Assembly (NCBI GenBank): GCA_016705365.1
Contig: JADIYI010000008.1
Coordinates: 124,001 to 188,000, forward strand
Origin: Gammaproteobacteria bacterium
GTDB taxonomy: Bacteria; Pseudomonadota; Gammaproteobacteria; Pseudomonadales; UBA5518
Reading direction: 5' to 3'
DNA: 64,000 bases
The translations under genes and the position numbers were made by a program. The notes beneath the pieces were generated by a model. The model was not told the DNA's origin. It did no database searches and was given only the letters and a program-made list of their open reading frames with translations. Of this stretch, positions 8,950 through 18,856 are shown one piece after another. The first letter of the stretch is position 1. Each line of letters opens with the position of its first letter.

Positions 8950-9704
8950 CACTTTCCTTCCGCCGCCACGCAGATGGCTGCAAATTCTTCTGCCTTGAGG
9001 GCAGCTCCACCAATCAGTCCGCCGTCGATATCCGGGGCCGCAAACAGCGCGCGCGCATTGGCGCCGTTTACACTGCCGCCGTACAGAATCCTGACCGCAT
9101 CCGCCAGCACAGGATCCGCATCCCGCAGCAGCGCTCGCAGGTGCGCATGCATTTCCTGCGCAAGCTCCGGCGTCGCAGTACGACCCGTGCCAATGGCCCA
9201 CACCGGCTCGTAAGCCAGCACCACGCGCAGCATTTCCTCACGCTCGATCTTCCCGAGCACCTGTCCGAGTTGTCGTCCAACCACCGCAACGGCGTCTCCC
9301 GCCTCGCGCTCGGCCTCGGTCTCGCCCACGCACACGATGGGCTGCAATCCTTCACGCAGCGCCGCAACGGCTTTGTCCGCAACGAGCAGATCGCTCTCGC
9401 CGCAAAGCTGGCGGCGCTCCGAATGGCCCACGATCACGTAGGTACATCCGCAATCGCGCAACATCGCTCCCGCGACATCGCCGGTGAACGCTCCCTCCAC
9501 CGCCGGGTGAATATCCTGGGCACCGAGACAGATCGTCGAGCCCCGCAGCAGTCCGGCCACCAGATCCAGGTATGGGTAGGGCGGGCAGACAACGACTTCG
9601 GCGTCCCCGCCGATATGGTAACGGCGCAGCGCAGCGAACAGATCGCCTGCCATGGCACGCGACCCGTTCATCTTCCAGTTACCGGCCACCAGCGGTCGTC
9701 GCAC
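8949..9704 (-). CDS. tpiA: Triosephosphate isomerase
   Basis: Interconverts dihydroxyacetone phosphate and glyceraldehyde-3-phosphate. With the GTG at 9704 (GGAG five bases upstream) it has 251 residues, the normal length, beginning MRRPLVAGNWKMNG with catalytic Lys11. The catalytic His lies in VIVGHSERR and the catalytic Glu in LAYEPVWAIGTG; the phosphate-binding YGGSVNGAN loop is present. An in-frame TTG at 9719 is less likely. Lies between glmM and secG. Confidence 0.96.
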   Translation of the reverse strand: MRRPLVAGNWKMNGSRAMAGDLFAALRRYHIGGDAEVVVCPPYPYLDLVAGLLRGSTICLGAQDIHPAVEGAFTGDVAGAMLRDCGCTYVIVGHSERRQLCGESDLLVADKAVAALREGLQPIVCVGETEAEREAGDAVAVVGRQLGQVLGKIEREEMLRVVLAYEPVWAIGTGRTATPELAQEMHAHLRALLRDADPVLADAVRILYGGSVNGANARALFAAPDIDGGLIGGAALKAEEFAAICVAAEGK

Positions 9705-9780
9705 GGCTACTCCATGCAAAAACGGGCGCCGATCTTAACCAAGACCTTCCACACATACAAGGAAGCGCGCCGGTTTTTAT

Positions 9781-11133
9781 TCATGCGGCCGACGAGCGCA
9801 CCACTTCGGCGAGTGTCCGGGCCTGCTGCTCGACCAGCGCGGCGTCCTCGCCTTCCACCATGACCCGTATCACCGGTTCGGTGCCCGACGCACGCAACAA
9901 CACCCGCCCACGGCTGCCGAGCGCGATCTCGGCAGCCTGCAGTGCGCTGGCGATCCGGGAATCCGTGGCGAGCTCCAGTGCGCGTCCAACCTCCACGTTG
10001 ATCATCGTCTGGGGAAACTTCCTGACCCGGGTGCGCAATGCCCGCAGACTCGCTCCACTGGCCAGCATCGCGGCCAGGACTTTCAGCGCGGAGACGATCC
10101 CATCGCCGGTCGTGGTCACATCGGCGCATATGATATGACCCGACGACTCACCCCCCAGGCGCCAGCCCTTCTGTTCCATCATCTCGAGCACGTAGCGGTC
10201 ACCGACGCGTGCACGCGCAAACGGAATCCCGAGATCACGCAGCGCGATTTCCATGCCGAGATTGCTCATGAGCGTGCCCACCACTCCGGTGCATGCGCCG
10301 CTGCGGCGTAGTTGTTCGGCCGCAATGATAAACAGCAATTCATCGCCATCGACCACCTCGCCACGGTCATCGACACAGATCAGGCGGTCGCCATCGCCGT
10401 CGAGCGCGATGCCGAGATCGGCACCGTGCTCGAGTACCGCTGCGGCCATCGTGCCGGGCGAGGTCGAACCACAGCCGAGGTTGATATTGAACCCGTTTGG
10501 CTCGACACCGAACTCGATGACCGTTGCCCCCAGCTCCGCGAGCACCGCCGGTGCCACCTGGTAGGTCGCGCCATGACCACAGTCCACCACGATGCGCAGC
10601 CCGTCCAGGTTGGACTCGAGCGGAAATGTACTCTTGCAATATTCGATATAACGCCCTGCGGCATCCGCCATGCGTGTCACCTTGCCGAGCCTGCTGGAAT
10701 CATTGGTCCGCATCGGGCTCTGCATCTCGTCTTCGATCTGTCTCTCGATGTCGTCCGCAAGCTTGGTGCCGCGCGAGGAAAAGAACTTGATGCCGTTATC
10801 GTCGAAGGGATTGTGCGAGGCGCTTATCACTATGCCCGCGGCCGCATGAAAGGTGCGGGTCAGATAAGCCACGGCGGGCGTCGGCATCGGCCCGAGCAGC
10901 GATACGTCCAGCCCCGCCGCCACCAGGCCCGCCTCCAGCGCCGACTCGAACATATAGCCCGAAATGCGGGTGTCCTTGCCTATGATCACGAGGTTGCGTG
11001 TTTTCTTGCTGGTACCGCTGCGCGCCAGCACCCGCCCCGCTGCCCAGCCGAGCTTCAGAATGAAATCCGGTGTGATCGGTTCCACGCCGACCTTGCCGCG
11101 GATACCGTCCGTACCAAAAAATTTTCTGCTCAT
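9781..11133 (-). CDS. glmM: Phosphoglucosamine mutase
   Basis: Converts glucosamine-6-phosphate to glucosamine-1-phosphate on the way to UDP-GlcNAc for peptidoglycan and LPS. 450 residues. The phosphoserine loop ISASHNPFDDNG (active Ser106), the metal loop ALDGDGDR and the phosphate-binding RASGTEPVIRVM near the C-terminus are all present. Its ATG overlaps the folP stop by 4 bp (ATGA). Confidence 0.97.
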   Translation of the reverse strand: MSRKFFGTDGIRGKVGVEPITPDFILKLGWAAGRVLARSGTSKKTRNLVIIGKDTRISGYMFESALEAGLVAAGLDVSLLGPMPTPAVAYLTRTFHAAAGIVISASHNPFDDNGIKFFSSRGTKLADDIERQIEDEMQSPMRTNDSSRLGKVTRMADAAGRYIEYCKSTFPLESNLDGLRIVVDCGHGATYQVAPAVLAELGATVIEFGVEPNGFNINLGCGSTSPGTMAAAVLEHGADLGIALDGDGDRLICVDDRGEVVDGDELLFIIAAEQLRRSGACTGVVGTLMSNLGMEIALRDLGIPFARARVGDRYVLEMMEQKGWRLGGESSGHIICADVTTTGDGIVSALKVLAAMLASGASLRALRTRVRKFPQTMINVEVGRALELATDSRIASALQAAEIALGSRGRVLLRASGTEPVIRVMVEGEDAALVEQQARTLAEVVRSSAA

Positions 11134-12017
11134 GCCCCGCTCCAGCCGTCCCTGGTTGCCGCAACCATCGCCAGTGCATCGCAGGTCGCTGCCACATCGT
11201 GGGTGCGCACCAGTCTTGCCCCGGCTGCTGCAGCAAGTGTAGCCAGTGCCAGCCCGCCTGCCAGGCGCCGCGCCACCGGGCGCCGCAGTACATCGCCGAT
11301 CACGGATTTCCGCGAAACCCCGATCAGCAGGGGATAACCGGGTTCGAGCAGAGTTTTCAGGCCCCGAAACAAGCTCAGGTTGTGGTCAAGCGTCTTGCCG
11401 AACCCGAAGCCCGGGTCGAGCACCAGGCGCTCATGCGCAATGCCCGCTCCGGCGCATGCGGCGACGCGATCGAGCAGGAAATCGCGCACCTCGGCGAGCA
11501 CATCGCCATACTCGGGTGCTTGCTGCATGGTGCGCGGCTCGCCCTGCATGTGCATCAGGCACACCGCCAGCCCACCCGCAGCCACGACCTGCAGCGCACC
11601 GGGGCGCCTCAGCGCCCGCACGTCGTTGATCATCCCGGCACCGAGCGCCGCGACTTCGCGCATCACGCGCGGTGAACTGGTATCGACCGAGATGACGATA
11701 TCGACGCGTGCGGCGATAGCCTCGACCACCGGCGCCACGCGCTCGAGTTCCTGCTGCTCATCGACCGCAGTTGCCCCGGGGCGGGTAGATTCCCCTCCCA
11801 CATCGACGATCAGTGCGCCCTGCCTGCGCATCGCGCATGCCTTGCGCAGTACGCGCTCCAGATCGGGTTTGCTGGCGCAAAAAAGACGCCCGCCATCGGA
11901 AAAGGAATCGGGCGTGATATTGAGAATGCCCATGACCGCGGGTCGAGACAGATCGAGTTCGCGGCTACCGCAACGCAGCACCGCGCTCGCCATGTGCGCT
12001 GGAGACCGAGCGCTCAT
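11130..12017 (-). CDS. folP: Dihydropteroate synthase
   Basis: Joins p-aminobenzoate and dihydropterin pyrophosphate in folate synthesis; the target of sulfonamides. 295 residues; TIM-barrel motifs MGILNITPDSFSDGG, GGESTRPGA, CLMHMQGEPRTMQ and DPGFGFGKT are intact. The gene lies 9 bp after ftsH and overlaps glmM by 4 bp, as in E. coli (ftsH-folP-glmM). Confidence 0.97.
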   Translation of the reverse strand: MSARSPAHMASAVLRCGSRELDLSRPAVMGILNITPDSFSDGGRLFCASKPDLERVLRKACAMRRQGALIVDVGGESTRPGATAVDEQQELERVAPVVEAIAARVDIVISVDTSSPRVMREVAALGAGMINDVRALRRPGALQVVAAGGLAVCLMHMQGEPRTMQQAPEYGDVLAEVRDFLLDRVAACAGAGIAHERLVLDPGFGFGKTLDHNLSLFRGLKTLLEPGYPLLIGVSRKSVIGDVLRRPVARRLAGGLALATLAAAAGARLVRTHDVAATCDALAMVAATRDGWSGA

Positions 12018-12026
12018 GCCAATACT

Positions 12027-13967
12027 TCAATGCTCTCCCGCAGGTCCGCCAATGGTCCCGCCATGCGCATCACCATCGGCGATATCGCCGCTCTTGCCAC
12101 CTTGCGGCGCACCGGGTGGACGTCCACCGCTGTCGCTCCAGTCCGCGGGCGGATCAGGCTGGCGTCCCGCCATGATCTGATCGATCTGGCCGATGTCCAG
12201 GGTTTCGTACTGGATCAGCGCCTCGGCCATCGCATGCAACTTGTCGATGTTGTCTACCAGCAGCTTGCGGGCGGTCCCGTAACTCTCGTCGATGATGCGG
12301 CGGACTTCCTCATCGATTTTTTTCGCGGTTTCGTCGGAGCGGTGCCTGGCGCTCATTGCCGCGGAGCGACCGAGAAACACCTCCTCCTGCCCCTCGTCGT
12401 ACATCAGCGGGCCGAGCCGCTCCGACAGACCCCACTTGGTGACCATGTTGCGGGCGATCTCGGTAGCACGCTGGATATCGTTGGTAGCGCCCGTGGTGAT
12501 GCCGTCCGGACCAAGAATCAGTTCCTCCGCGATGCGCCCTCCGAACAGGCTGCAGATATGGCTCGAGAGCGAGCGACGGCTGTGCGAGTAACGATCCTCC
12601 ACCGGCAGGAACATGGTCACGCCGAGCGCACGTCCGCGCGGGATGATGCTGACCTTGTAGACCGGGTCATGCTCGGGCACCAGGCGCCCGACGATAGTGT
12701 GTCCGGCTTCATGGTAAGCCGTGTTGCGCTTCTCTTTTTCCGACATGACCATCGATTTGCGCTCCGCGCCCATCATGATCTTGTCCTTGGCGAGATCGAA
12801 CTCATGCATCGACACGGTGCGACGATTTGAGCGGGCGGCAAACAACGCGGCTTCGTTCACCAGGTTGGCGAGATCCGCCCCCGAAAAGCCGGGAGAGCCA
12901 CGCGCAATCACGGACGGATTCACATCGTCGGCCAGCGGCACCTTGCGCATGTGCACCTTCAGGATCTGCTCGCGACCGCGGATATCCGGTAGTCCGACCA
13001 CCACCTGGCGATCGAACCGGCCCGGGCGCAACAGCGCGGGATCGAGCACGTCGGGACGGTTGGTCGCGGCGATCACTATCACACCATCGTTGGGCTCGAA
13101 ACCGTCCATCTCGACCAGCAACTGGTTCAGTGTCTGTTCGCGTTCATCGTGTCCACCACCCAGACCGGCGCCACGATGGCGCCCCACGGCATCGATCTCG
13201 TCGATGAAGATGATGCACGGCGCCTGCTTCTTGGCCTGCTCGAACATGTCGCGCACCCGCGAGGCGCCCACACCGACAAACATCTCGACAAAATCGGAAC
13301 CGGAAATCGAAAAGAACGGCACCTTGGCCTCACCCGCAATGGCCTTGGCCAGCAACGTCTTGCCGGTGCCAGGCGGACCCACCATCAATACGCCGCGCGG
13401 GATCCGACCGCCGAGCTTCTGGAACCTGGTTGGATCACGCAGGAATTCGACCAGTTCCTGCACGTCTTCCTTGGCCTCTTCCACTCCCGCCACATCGGCG
13501 AAGGTGGTCTTGATCTGGTCTTCGCTCAGCAGCCGGGCCTTGCTCTTGCCAAAACTCATCGGGCCACCGCGACCGCCCGCACCGCCCTGCATCTGGCGCA
13601 TGAAGAACATGAACACCGCGATGATGATCAGGATCGGGAACGAGGCCACCAGCAACTGTGACCACAGGCTCTGCTGCTCCGGCTTGCGACCCTCGACCAC
13701 CACGTTGTTGTCGAGCAGATCGCCCATCAGGCCGGAATCATTGACCTGGGGACGCACGGTTTCGAAGGCGCGTCCGTCCTGACGCTCGCCCACGATCAAC
13801 AGCCCGTCGATAACGACCTTGCGCACCCGCTCCTGCTGCACCTCGTGCAAAAAATCGGTGTAATTGAGTTGCTCGCGCTGCGGCTGCATGTTGAAGTTCT
13901 GGAAAACCATCAGCAGCACCGCCGCGATGATCAGCCACAACAACAGGTTTTTCGCCATATCGTTCAA
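12027..13967 (-). CDS. ftsH: ATP-dependent zinc metalloprotease FtsH
   Basis: Inner-membrane AAA protease that degrades misfolded membrane proteins and regulators such as LpxC and sigma32 in relatives. Two membrane helices (about 8-26 and 100-120) flank the periplasmic domain. The AAA module has GPPGTGKT and IIFIDEID, followed by the second region of homology and the zinc site HEAGH. I chose a TTG at 13967 (MNDMAKN) because GAGGA is 7 bases upstream; the ATG at 13958 (MAKN) is the alternative. Downstream folP overlaps little (9 bp gap). Confidence 0.97.
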   Translation of the reverse strand: MNDMAKNLLLWLIIAAVLLMVFQNFNMQPQREQLNYTDFLHEVQQERVRKVVIDGLLIVGERQDGRAFETVRPQVNDSGLMGDLLDNNVVVEGRKPEQQSLWSQLLVASFPILIIIAVFMFFMRQMQGGAGGRGGPMSFGKSKARLLSEDQIKTTFADVAGVEEAKEDVQELVEFLRDPTRFQKLGGRIPRGVLMVGPPGTGKTLLAKAIAGEAKVPFFSISGSDFVEMFVGVGASRVRDMFEQAKKQAPCIIFIDEIDAVGRHRGAGLGGGHDEREQTLNQLLVEMDGFEPNDGVIVIAATNRPDVLDPALLRPGRFDRQVVVGLPDIRGREQILKVHMRKVPLADDVNPSVIARGSPGFSGADLANLVNEAALFAARSNRRTVSMHEFDLAKDKIMMGAERKSMVMSEKEKRNTAYHEAGHTIVGRLVPEHDPVYKVSIIPRGRALGVTMFLPVEDRYSHSRRSLSSHICSLFGGRIAEELILGPDGITTGATNDIQRATEIARNMVTKWGLSERLGPLMYDEGQEEVFLGRSAAMSARHRSDETAKKIDEEVRRIIDESYGTARKLLVDNIDKLHAMAEALIQYETLDIGQIDQIMAGRQPDPPADWSDSGGRPPGAPQGGKSGDIADGDAHGGTIGGPAGEH

Positions 13968-14048
13968 GACAATGTCCTCGCTGCCCGACACGCGGGCGTA
14001 CTCACCCACTTTACTACAGATGCCGAGGTCCCGGTCATTTGATCGGAC

Positions 14049-14669
14049 TCAGCCGCGAAAATCCTTCGCCACTACATATACTTCCCGCGAGCGGCCACGC
14101 GAGGCATCGGGTTTGCGCGTCAGCACGCTGCCAAAGGCGCTGCGCAGCGCCCGGATATAATCATCGAAACCCTCGCCGTGAAACACCTTGCAGACGAATT
14201 TTCCTCCGGGTTTCAATACCTTGGAGGCAAAATCGAGGGCAATCTCGGCGAGATGCATGGCGCGCGGCTGATCCACATCCCTGATGCCACTCATATTGGG
14301 GGCCATGTCCGAAATTACAAGGTCGGCACGCCGCTCGCACAACTCGCCGAGCACCCGCCCCAGCACCTCGTCTTCGGTGAAATCGCCCTCGACAAAGGCC
14401 ACGTCCGCGAGCGCATCCATCGGCAGGATATCGGAGGCCACCACCCGGCCTTCGGGTCCCACCAGTTGCGCCGCCACCTGGCTCCAGCCCCCCGGCGCCG
14501 CGCCGAGATCGACTACCAGGTCGCCACGGCGGATCAGCCGGTCGCTGCGCTGCAGCTCCAGCAACTTGTAACTGGCGCGCGAACGGTAACCGTCAATGCG
14601 CGAACGCTGCACGTAGGCATCCTTGTGGTGCTCCTGCAGCCAGCGGCTGCTGCTTTTCGAACGCGCCAT
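14049..14669 (-). CDS. rlmE: 23S rRNA (uridine-2552-2'-O)-methyltransferase RlmE
   Basis: Heat-shock methyltransferase acting on U2552 of 23S rRNA during 50S assembly. 206 residues from the ATG at 14669. The K-D-K-E catalytic tetrad is visible in SRASYKLLE, LVISDMAPN, GGKFVCKVFHGE and SREVYVVAKD; the SAM loop is VVDLGAAPGGWSQV. It lies upstream of ftsH as in E. coli (rlmE-ftsH) and is divergent from yhbY. Confidence 0.96.
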   Translation of the reverse strand: MARSKSSSRWLQEHHKDAYVQRSRIDGYRSRASYKLLELQRSDRLIRRGDLVVDLGAAPGGWSQVAAQLVGPEGRVVASDILPMDALADVAFVEGDFTEDEVLGRVLGELCERRADLVISDMAPNMSGIRDVDQPRAMHLAEIALDFASKVLKPGGKFVCKVFHGEGFDDYIRALRSAFGSVLTRKPDASRGRSREVYVVAKDFRG

Positions 14670-14769
14670 CAATCGATTACCGCAAACAATGTACGCTCAA
14701 CGCGCACCCATGGATTCCGTTCGTTCGGCTACAATCGCGCCATCTGCAACGGGAGCATCACACCATACC

Positions 14770-15072
14770 ATGGCGCTGGATCCGGAAAACAAGAAACGCC
14801 TGCGTGGTATCGGCCACGCGCTGCACCCGCTGGTTACCGTGGCCGGAAAGGGTCTGAGCGAGTCGGTGTGCCTGGAGGCCGAGCGCGCATTGCATGACCA
14901 CGAGTTGATCAAGATCCGCTTCGCGCTACCCGATCGCAACGCGCGTCGCGCACTGGCAGCCGAGTTGATCGACAAGCTCGGCGCAGAACTGGTGCAGGAG
15001 ATCGGCAAGGTGATCCTGATCTATCGCCGCAACCCGAAGGCACATCCCAAGCTTAGCAATCTGCGTCTGTAA
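14770..15072 (+). CDS. yhbY: YhbY-family (CRM domain) RNA-binding protein
   Basis: 100 residues, one CRM/YhbY domain (about 6-95), thought to bind pre-50S ribosomal particles. The family pattern RGIGHALHPLVTVAGKGLSE, HELIKIR and IYRRNP is complete. It is divergent from rlmE, the usual arrangement next to greA in proteobacteria. The ATG at 14770 was chosen by family length; the upstream open frame is not conserved. Confidence 0.94.
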   Translation: MALDPENKKRLRGIGHALHPLVTVAGKGLSESVCLEAERALHDHELIKIRFALPDRNARRALAAELIDKLGAELVQEIGKVILIYRRNPKAHPKLSNLRL

Positions 15073-15113
15073 TCGCTGATTGCCGGCCTGCAAGCCGGCC
15101 GGCCACCAGGTGG

Positions 15114-15593
15114 TTACAGGTGAAGCACCTCGACGATCTCGTACTCGGTTTCACCGGCCGGCGTACGCACCACCACGATATCGCCGACTTCCTTGCCGAC
15201 CAGCGCGCGTGACATGGGCGAGGTCACGGAAATCTTGTTGTCTTTGACCGATGCCTCGTCCTCACCCACGATCTGGTAGCGCAACTTTTCGTCGGTCTCG
15301 AGATTCAGGATCGCGACGGTCGCGCCAAAGATCACTCGCCCCGAGTAAGTGATCGACTTGATATCGATGATCTGGGCCGCCGAAAGCCTGGCTTCGATAT
15401 CGCTGATCCGTCCTTCGGCAAAACTCTGCTGCTCGCGCGCCGCGTGGTACTCGGCATTCTCCTTGAGATCACCGTGCTCGCGCGCCTCGGCGATCGCCTT
15501 GCTGATGCGTGGCCGGTCCACGCGCTTGAGTTGATCCAGTTCCGCGCGCAATCGCTCCGCGCCCTCGACAGTCATTGGTACACGCGTAACCAT
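15114..15593 (-). CDS. greA: Transcript cleavage factor GreA
   Basis: Rescues backtracked RNA polymerase by stimulating cleavage of the transcript 3' end. 159 residues from ATG 15593: N-terminal coiled coil with the acidic tip (HGDLKENAEYHAAREQQ, holding the Asp/Glu pair) and a C-terminal FKBP-like domain. The start overlaps the carB stop by one base (TGATG). An in-frame upstream extension exists but is inside carB and not family-like. Confidence 0.96.
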   Translation of the reverse strand: MVTRVPMTVEGAERLRAELDQLKRVDRPRISKAIAEAREHGDLKENAEYHAAREQQSFAEGRISDIEARLSAAQIIDIKSITYSGRVIFGATVAILNLETDEKLRYQIVGEDEASVKDNKISVTSPMSRALVGKEVGDIVVVRTPAGETEYEIVEVLHL

Positions 15594-18500
15594 CAGACGA
15601 GCTCCCTGTGTATTTCCTGCAGGCACCGCACGCTCACATCCGGCCCGTGGCGCAATGCCATGCAGACCGCCTCGCCGCCGGCGAGGGTGGTCGTGTAATA
15701 GACATCGTGGGCCTGCGCGCTGCTGCGGATGGCCGAGGAATCCGCAATCGCCTGGCGTCCTTCGGTGGTGTTGATGATCAGCTGGATACGGTCGTTCTTG
15801 ATCATGTCGACGATATGCGGGCGCCCTTCGAGCACCTTGTTCACGACCTCGACCGCGATTCCTGCCGCCTCGATCCCCGCCGCCGTGCCGCGCGTCGCGA
15901 CAATACTGAAACCCATCGCGACGAGTTCACGTGCCACACCCACGATACCGGGCTTGTCGGCATCACGCACGCTGAGAAAAGCCAGGCCACTGCAGGGAAT
16001 GTTCTCGCCGGCTGCCACCTGTGCCTTGGCGAAAGCCTCGGCAAAGGTGGCGCCGACGCCCATGACCTCACCGGTGGATTTCATTTCCGGCCCGAGGATC
16101 GGGTCGATGCCCGGGAACTTGTTGAACGGAAACACCGATTCCTTCACGTTGAACAGGCTCGCCAGCGGTTCCTCGGTGAACTGCTGCGCCGCAAGCGATT
16201 GCCCGACCATGCAGCGCGCAGCTATTTTTGCCAGCGAGCGGCCGATGCACTTGGATACGAACGGCACGGTACGCGAAGCCCGCGGATTGACTTCAATCAC
16301 GTAGACCTTGCCGTCCTGCCAGGCGAGTTGCACGTTCATGAGCCCCACCACGTCGAGTTCGCGCGCCATGCGTGCGACGATCTCCTTCATTTCAGCCTGA
16401 ACCTCGACGGGGAGGCTGTAGGGCGGCAGGGAGCAGGCCGAATCACCGGAATGGATGCCGGCCTGTTCGATATGCTGCATGATCGCGCCGATCACCACCG
16501 TCTCGCCGTCGCAAACCGCATCGATATCGACTTCGACGGCGGCGCGCAGGAACAGATCCAGCAGAATCGGCGAATCCTCCGAGACCTTCACGGCCTCGCG
16601 CATATAGGCGCGCAGTTCCTCGGCCCGGTAAACGATCTCCATCGCACGCCCGCCAAGCACATAGGACGGCCGCACGACCAGCGGATAACCGATCCGCTGC
16701 GCGGCAATTTCGGCCTCGTCCGCAGAGCGCACGATCGCGTTGGCAGGCTGGCGCAGGCCGAGCTTCTCGATCATCTGCTGGAAGCGCTCGCGATCCTCGG
16801 CGCGGTCGATCGCATCTGGCGTGGTGCCGATGATCGGAACGCCGGCCGCCTCGAGCGCACGAGCCAGCTTGAGCGGGGTCTGCCCCCCAAACTGCACGAT
16901 CACGCCCTTCGGCTTCTCGATATGCACGATCTCGAGCACGTCCTCGAGCGTGACCGGCTCGAAATACAGACGATCCGAGGTGTCATAGTCGGTGGACACC
17001 GTCTCGGGATTGCAGTTGACCATGATGGTTTCGTAGCCATCCTCGCGCATCGCCAGCGCCGCGTGCACGCAGCAGTAATCGAATTCAATGCCCTGGCCGA
17101 TACGGTTCGGTCCGCCGCCAAGCACCATGATCTTGTCCTGCTCGCCCGGTGCCGCCTCGCATTCCTCTTCGTAGGTCGAATACATGTAGGCAGTCGCGGA
17201 GGCAAATTCGCCGGCACAAGTATCGACCCGCTTGTACACCGGGCGGATCCCAAGCTGATGACGCCGCTCGCGCATGCTCTGCTCGCTCACGCCGAGCAGA
17301 TCGGCCAGCCGGCGATCGGAAAATCCCTTGCGCTTGAGACGCCGCAACTGCCCGCAATCGAGTGCCGCCGGCACCAGCCCTTCCAGCGCCGCCTCCTCGC
17401 GAACCAGGTCCTCGATCTGCACCAGGAACCAGCGATCGATCGAAGACAATTCGTGCATTTCCTCGAGCGTGAAACCAGCGCGAAAACCATCGGCCAGGTA
17501 CCACAGCCGCGAGGCACCGGGATTGCGGATATCGCCGCGCAGGCGCGCAACAGCCTCCTCGTCGAATGCCTCGACGTGCGGCTCGAATCCCGCCGAGCCT
17601 ACCTCCAGACCGCGCATTGCTTTCTGCAACGATTCCTGGAAGGTGCGCCCGATAGCCATCACCTCGCCTACCGACTTCATCTGGGTGGTCAGACGCGCAT
17701 CGGCCGTGGCAAATTTCTCGAAGGTGAACCGCGGCACCTTGGTGACCACGTAATCGATCGAGGGCTCGAAGGAAGCCGGCGTCGCGCCACCGGTGATATC
17801 GTTCTGCAGCTCATCGAGCGTGTAACCGACCGCGAGCTTGGCGGCAATACGCGCGATCGGAAAGCCGGTGGCCTTCGAGGCGAGCGCCGAGGAACGCGAT
17901 ACGCGCGGGTTCATCTCGATCACGATCAGGCGTCCGTCGGCCGGGTTGACCGCAAACTGCACGTTCGAGCCGCCGGTCTCGACACCGATCTCGCGCAGCA
18001 CCGCGATCGATGCGTTGCGCATGATCTGGTACTCCTTGTCGGTCAGCGTCTGTGCCGGCGCCACCGTGATCGAGTCGCCGGTGTGCACACCCATCGGGTC
18101 GAAGTTCTCGATGGAGCACACGATGATGCAGTTGTCCTTGCGATCGCGGACCACTTCCATCTCGAACTCTTTCCAGCCGATCAGCGACTCATCGATCAGC
18201 AGTTCCTTGGTCGGCGACAGGAAGAAGCCACGCTCGCAGATTTCCTCGAACTCCTCCCGGTTGTAGGCAATACCGCCGCCCGAGCCACCCATTGTGAATG
18301 ACGGGCGGATAATGCATGGAAAGCCGATGCCATCGACCACCTGCAACGCTTCCTCCATGCTGTGCGCGATCGCCGAGCGCGGCGTCTCGAGCCCGATCGC
18401 GCGCATCGCACGGTCGAATTTCTGGCGATCCTCGGCCTTGTCGATGGCATCGCGCGTGGCACCGATCAGCTGCACGCCGAATTTCTCGAGAATACCCTCG

Positions 18501-18811
18501 CGCGCCAGATCGAGCGCACAATTGAGCGCGGTCTGCCCACCCATGGTCGGCAACAGTGCGTCCGGGCGCTCCTTCTCGATGATGCTCGCGATCGACTGCC
18601 AGTTCACCGGCTCGATATAGGTCGCGTCCGCCATCGCCGGATCGGTCATGATGGTGGCAGGATTGGAATTGACCAGCACCACCCGGAAGCCTTCCTCGCG
18701 CAGCGCCTTGCAGGCCTGGGCGCCGGAGTAATCGAACTCGCAGGCCTGCCCGATCACGATCGGCCCCGCCCCGATGATCAGGATGGAATAGATGTCGGTG
18801 CGTTTTGGCAT
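15593..18811 (-). CDS. carB: Carbamoyl-phosphate synthase large subunit
   Basis: 1072 residues. Makes carbamoyl phosphate from bicarbonate, ammonia and two ATP for pyrimidine and arginine synthesis. Two ATP-grasp halves are present, each with its ATP-grasp PSF/PSY loops (IIRPSFTMGGSGGGIAYN and VVRPSYVLGGRAMEIVY), then the oligomerisation region between them and the C-terminal allosteric MGS-like domain. ATG at 18811 preferred over an adjacent TTG. It follows carA by 45 bp. Confidence 0.98.
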   Translation of the reverse strand: MPKRTDIYSILIIGAGPIVIGQACEFDYSGAQACKALREEGFRVVLVNSNPATIMTDPAMADATYIEPVNWQSIASIIEKERPDALLPTMGGQTALNCALDLAREGILEKFGVQLIGATRDAIDKAEDRQKFDRAMRAIGLETPRSAIAHSMEEALQVVDGIGFPCIIRPSFTMGGSGGGIAYNREEFEEICERGFFLSPTKELLIDESLIGWKEFEMEVVRDRKDNCIIVCSIENFDPMGVHTGDSITVAPAQTLTDKEYQIMRNASIAVLREIGVETGGSNVQFAVNPADGRLIVIEMNPRVSRSSALASKATGFPIARIAAKLAVGYTLDELQNDITGGATPASFEPSIDYVVTKVPRFTFEKFATADARLTTQMKSVGEVMAIGRTFQESLQKAMRGLEVGSAGFEPHVEAFDEEAVARLRGDIRNPGASRLWYLADGFRAGFTLEEMHELSSIDRWFLVQIEDLVREEAALEGLVPAALDCGQLRRLKRKGFSDRRLADLLGVSEQSMRERRHQLGIRPVYKRVDTCAGEFASATAYMYSTYEEECEAAPGEQDKIMVLGGGPNRIGQGIEFDYCCVHAALAMREDGYETIMVNCNPETVSTDYDTSDRLYFEPVTLEDVLEIVHIEKPKGVIVQFGGQTPLKLARALEAAGVPIIGTTPDAIDRAEDRERFQQMIEKLGLRQPANAIVRSADEAEIAAQRIGYPLVVRPSYVLGGRAMEIVYRAEELRAYMREAVKVSEDSPILLDLFLRAAVEVDIDAVCDGETVVIGAIMQHIEQAGIHSGDSACSLPPYSLPVEVQAEMKEIVARMARELDVVGLMNVQLAWQDGKVYVIEVNPRASRTVPFVSKCIGRSLAKIAARCMVGQSLAAQQFTEEPLASLFNVKESVFPFNKFPGIDPILGPEMKSTGEVMGVGATFAEAFAKAQVAAGENIPCSGLAFLSVRDADKPGIVGVARELVAMGFSIVATRGTAAGIEAAGIAVEVVNKVLEGRPHIVDMIKNDRIQLIINTTEGRQAIADSSAIRSSAQAHDVYYTTTLAGGEAVCMALRHGPDVSVRCLQEIHRELV

Positions 18812-18856
18812 CAATAGTCCTGCGTCAAGAGTTGGATGAGCCGCCGATACACCCCG

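Noticed and set aside
15608..18301. Plus-strand open frame of 897 codons
   Set aside because: Lies antisense to carB, has no family-like motif, and is His/Arg/Asp-rich as expected for the complement of coding DNA.
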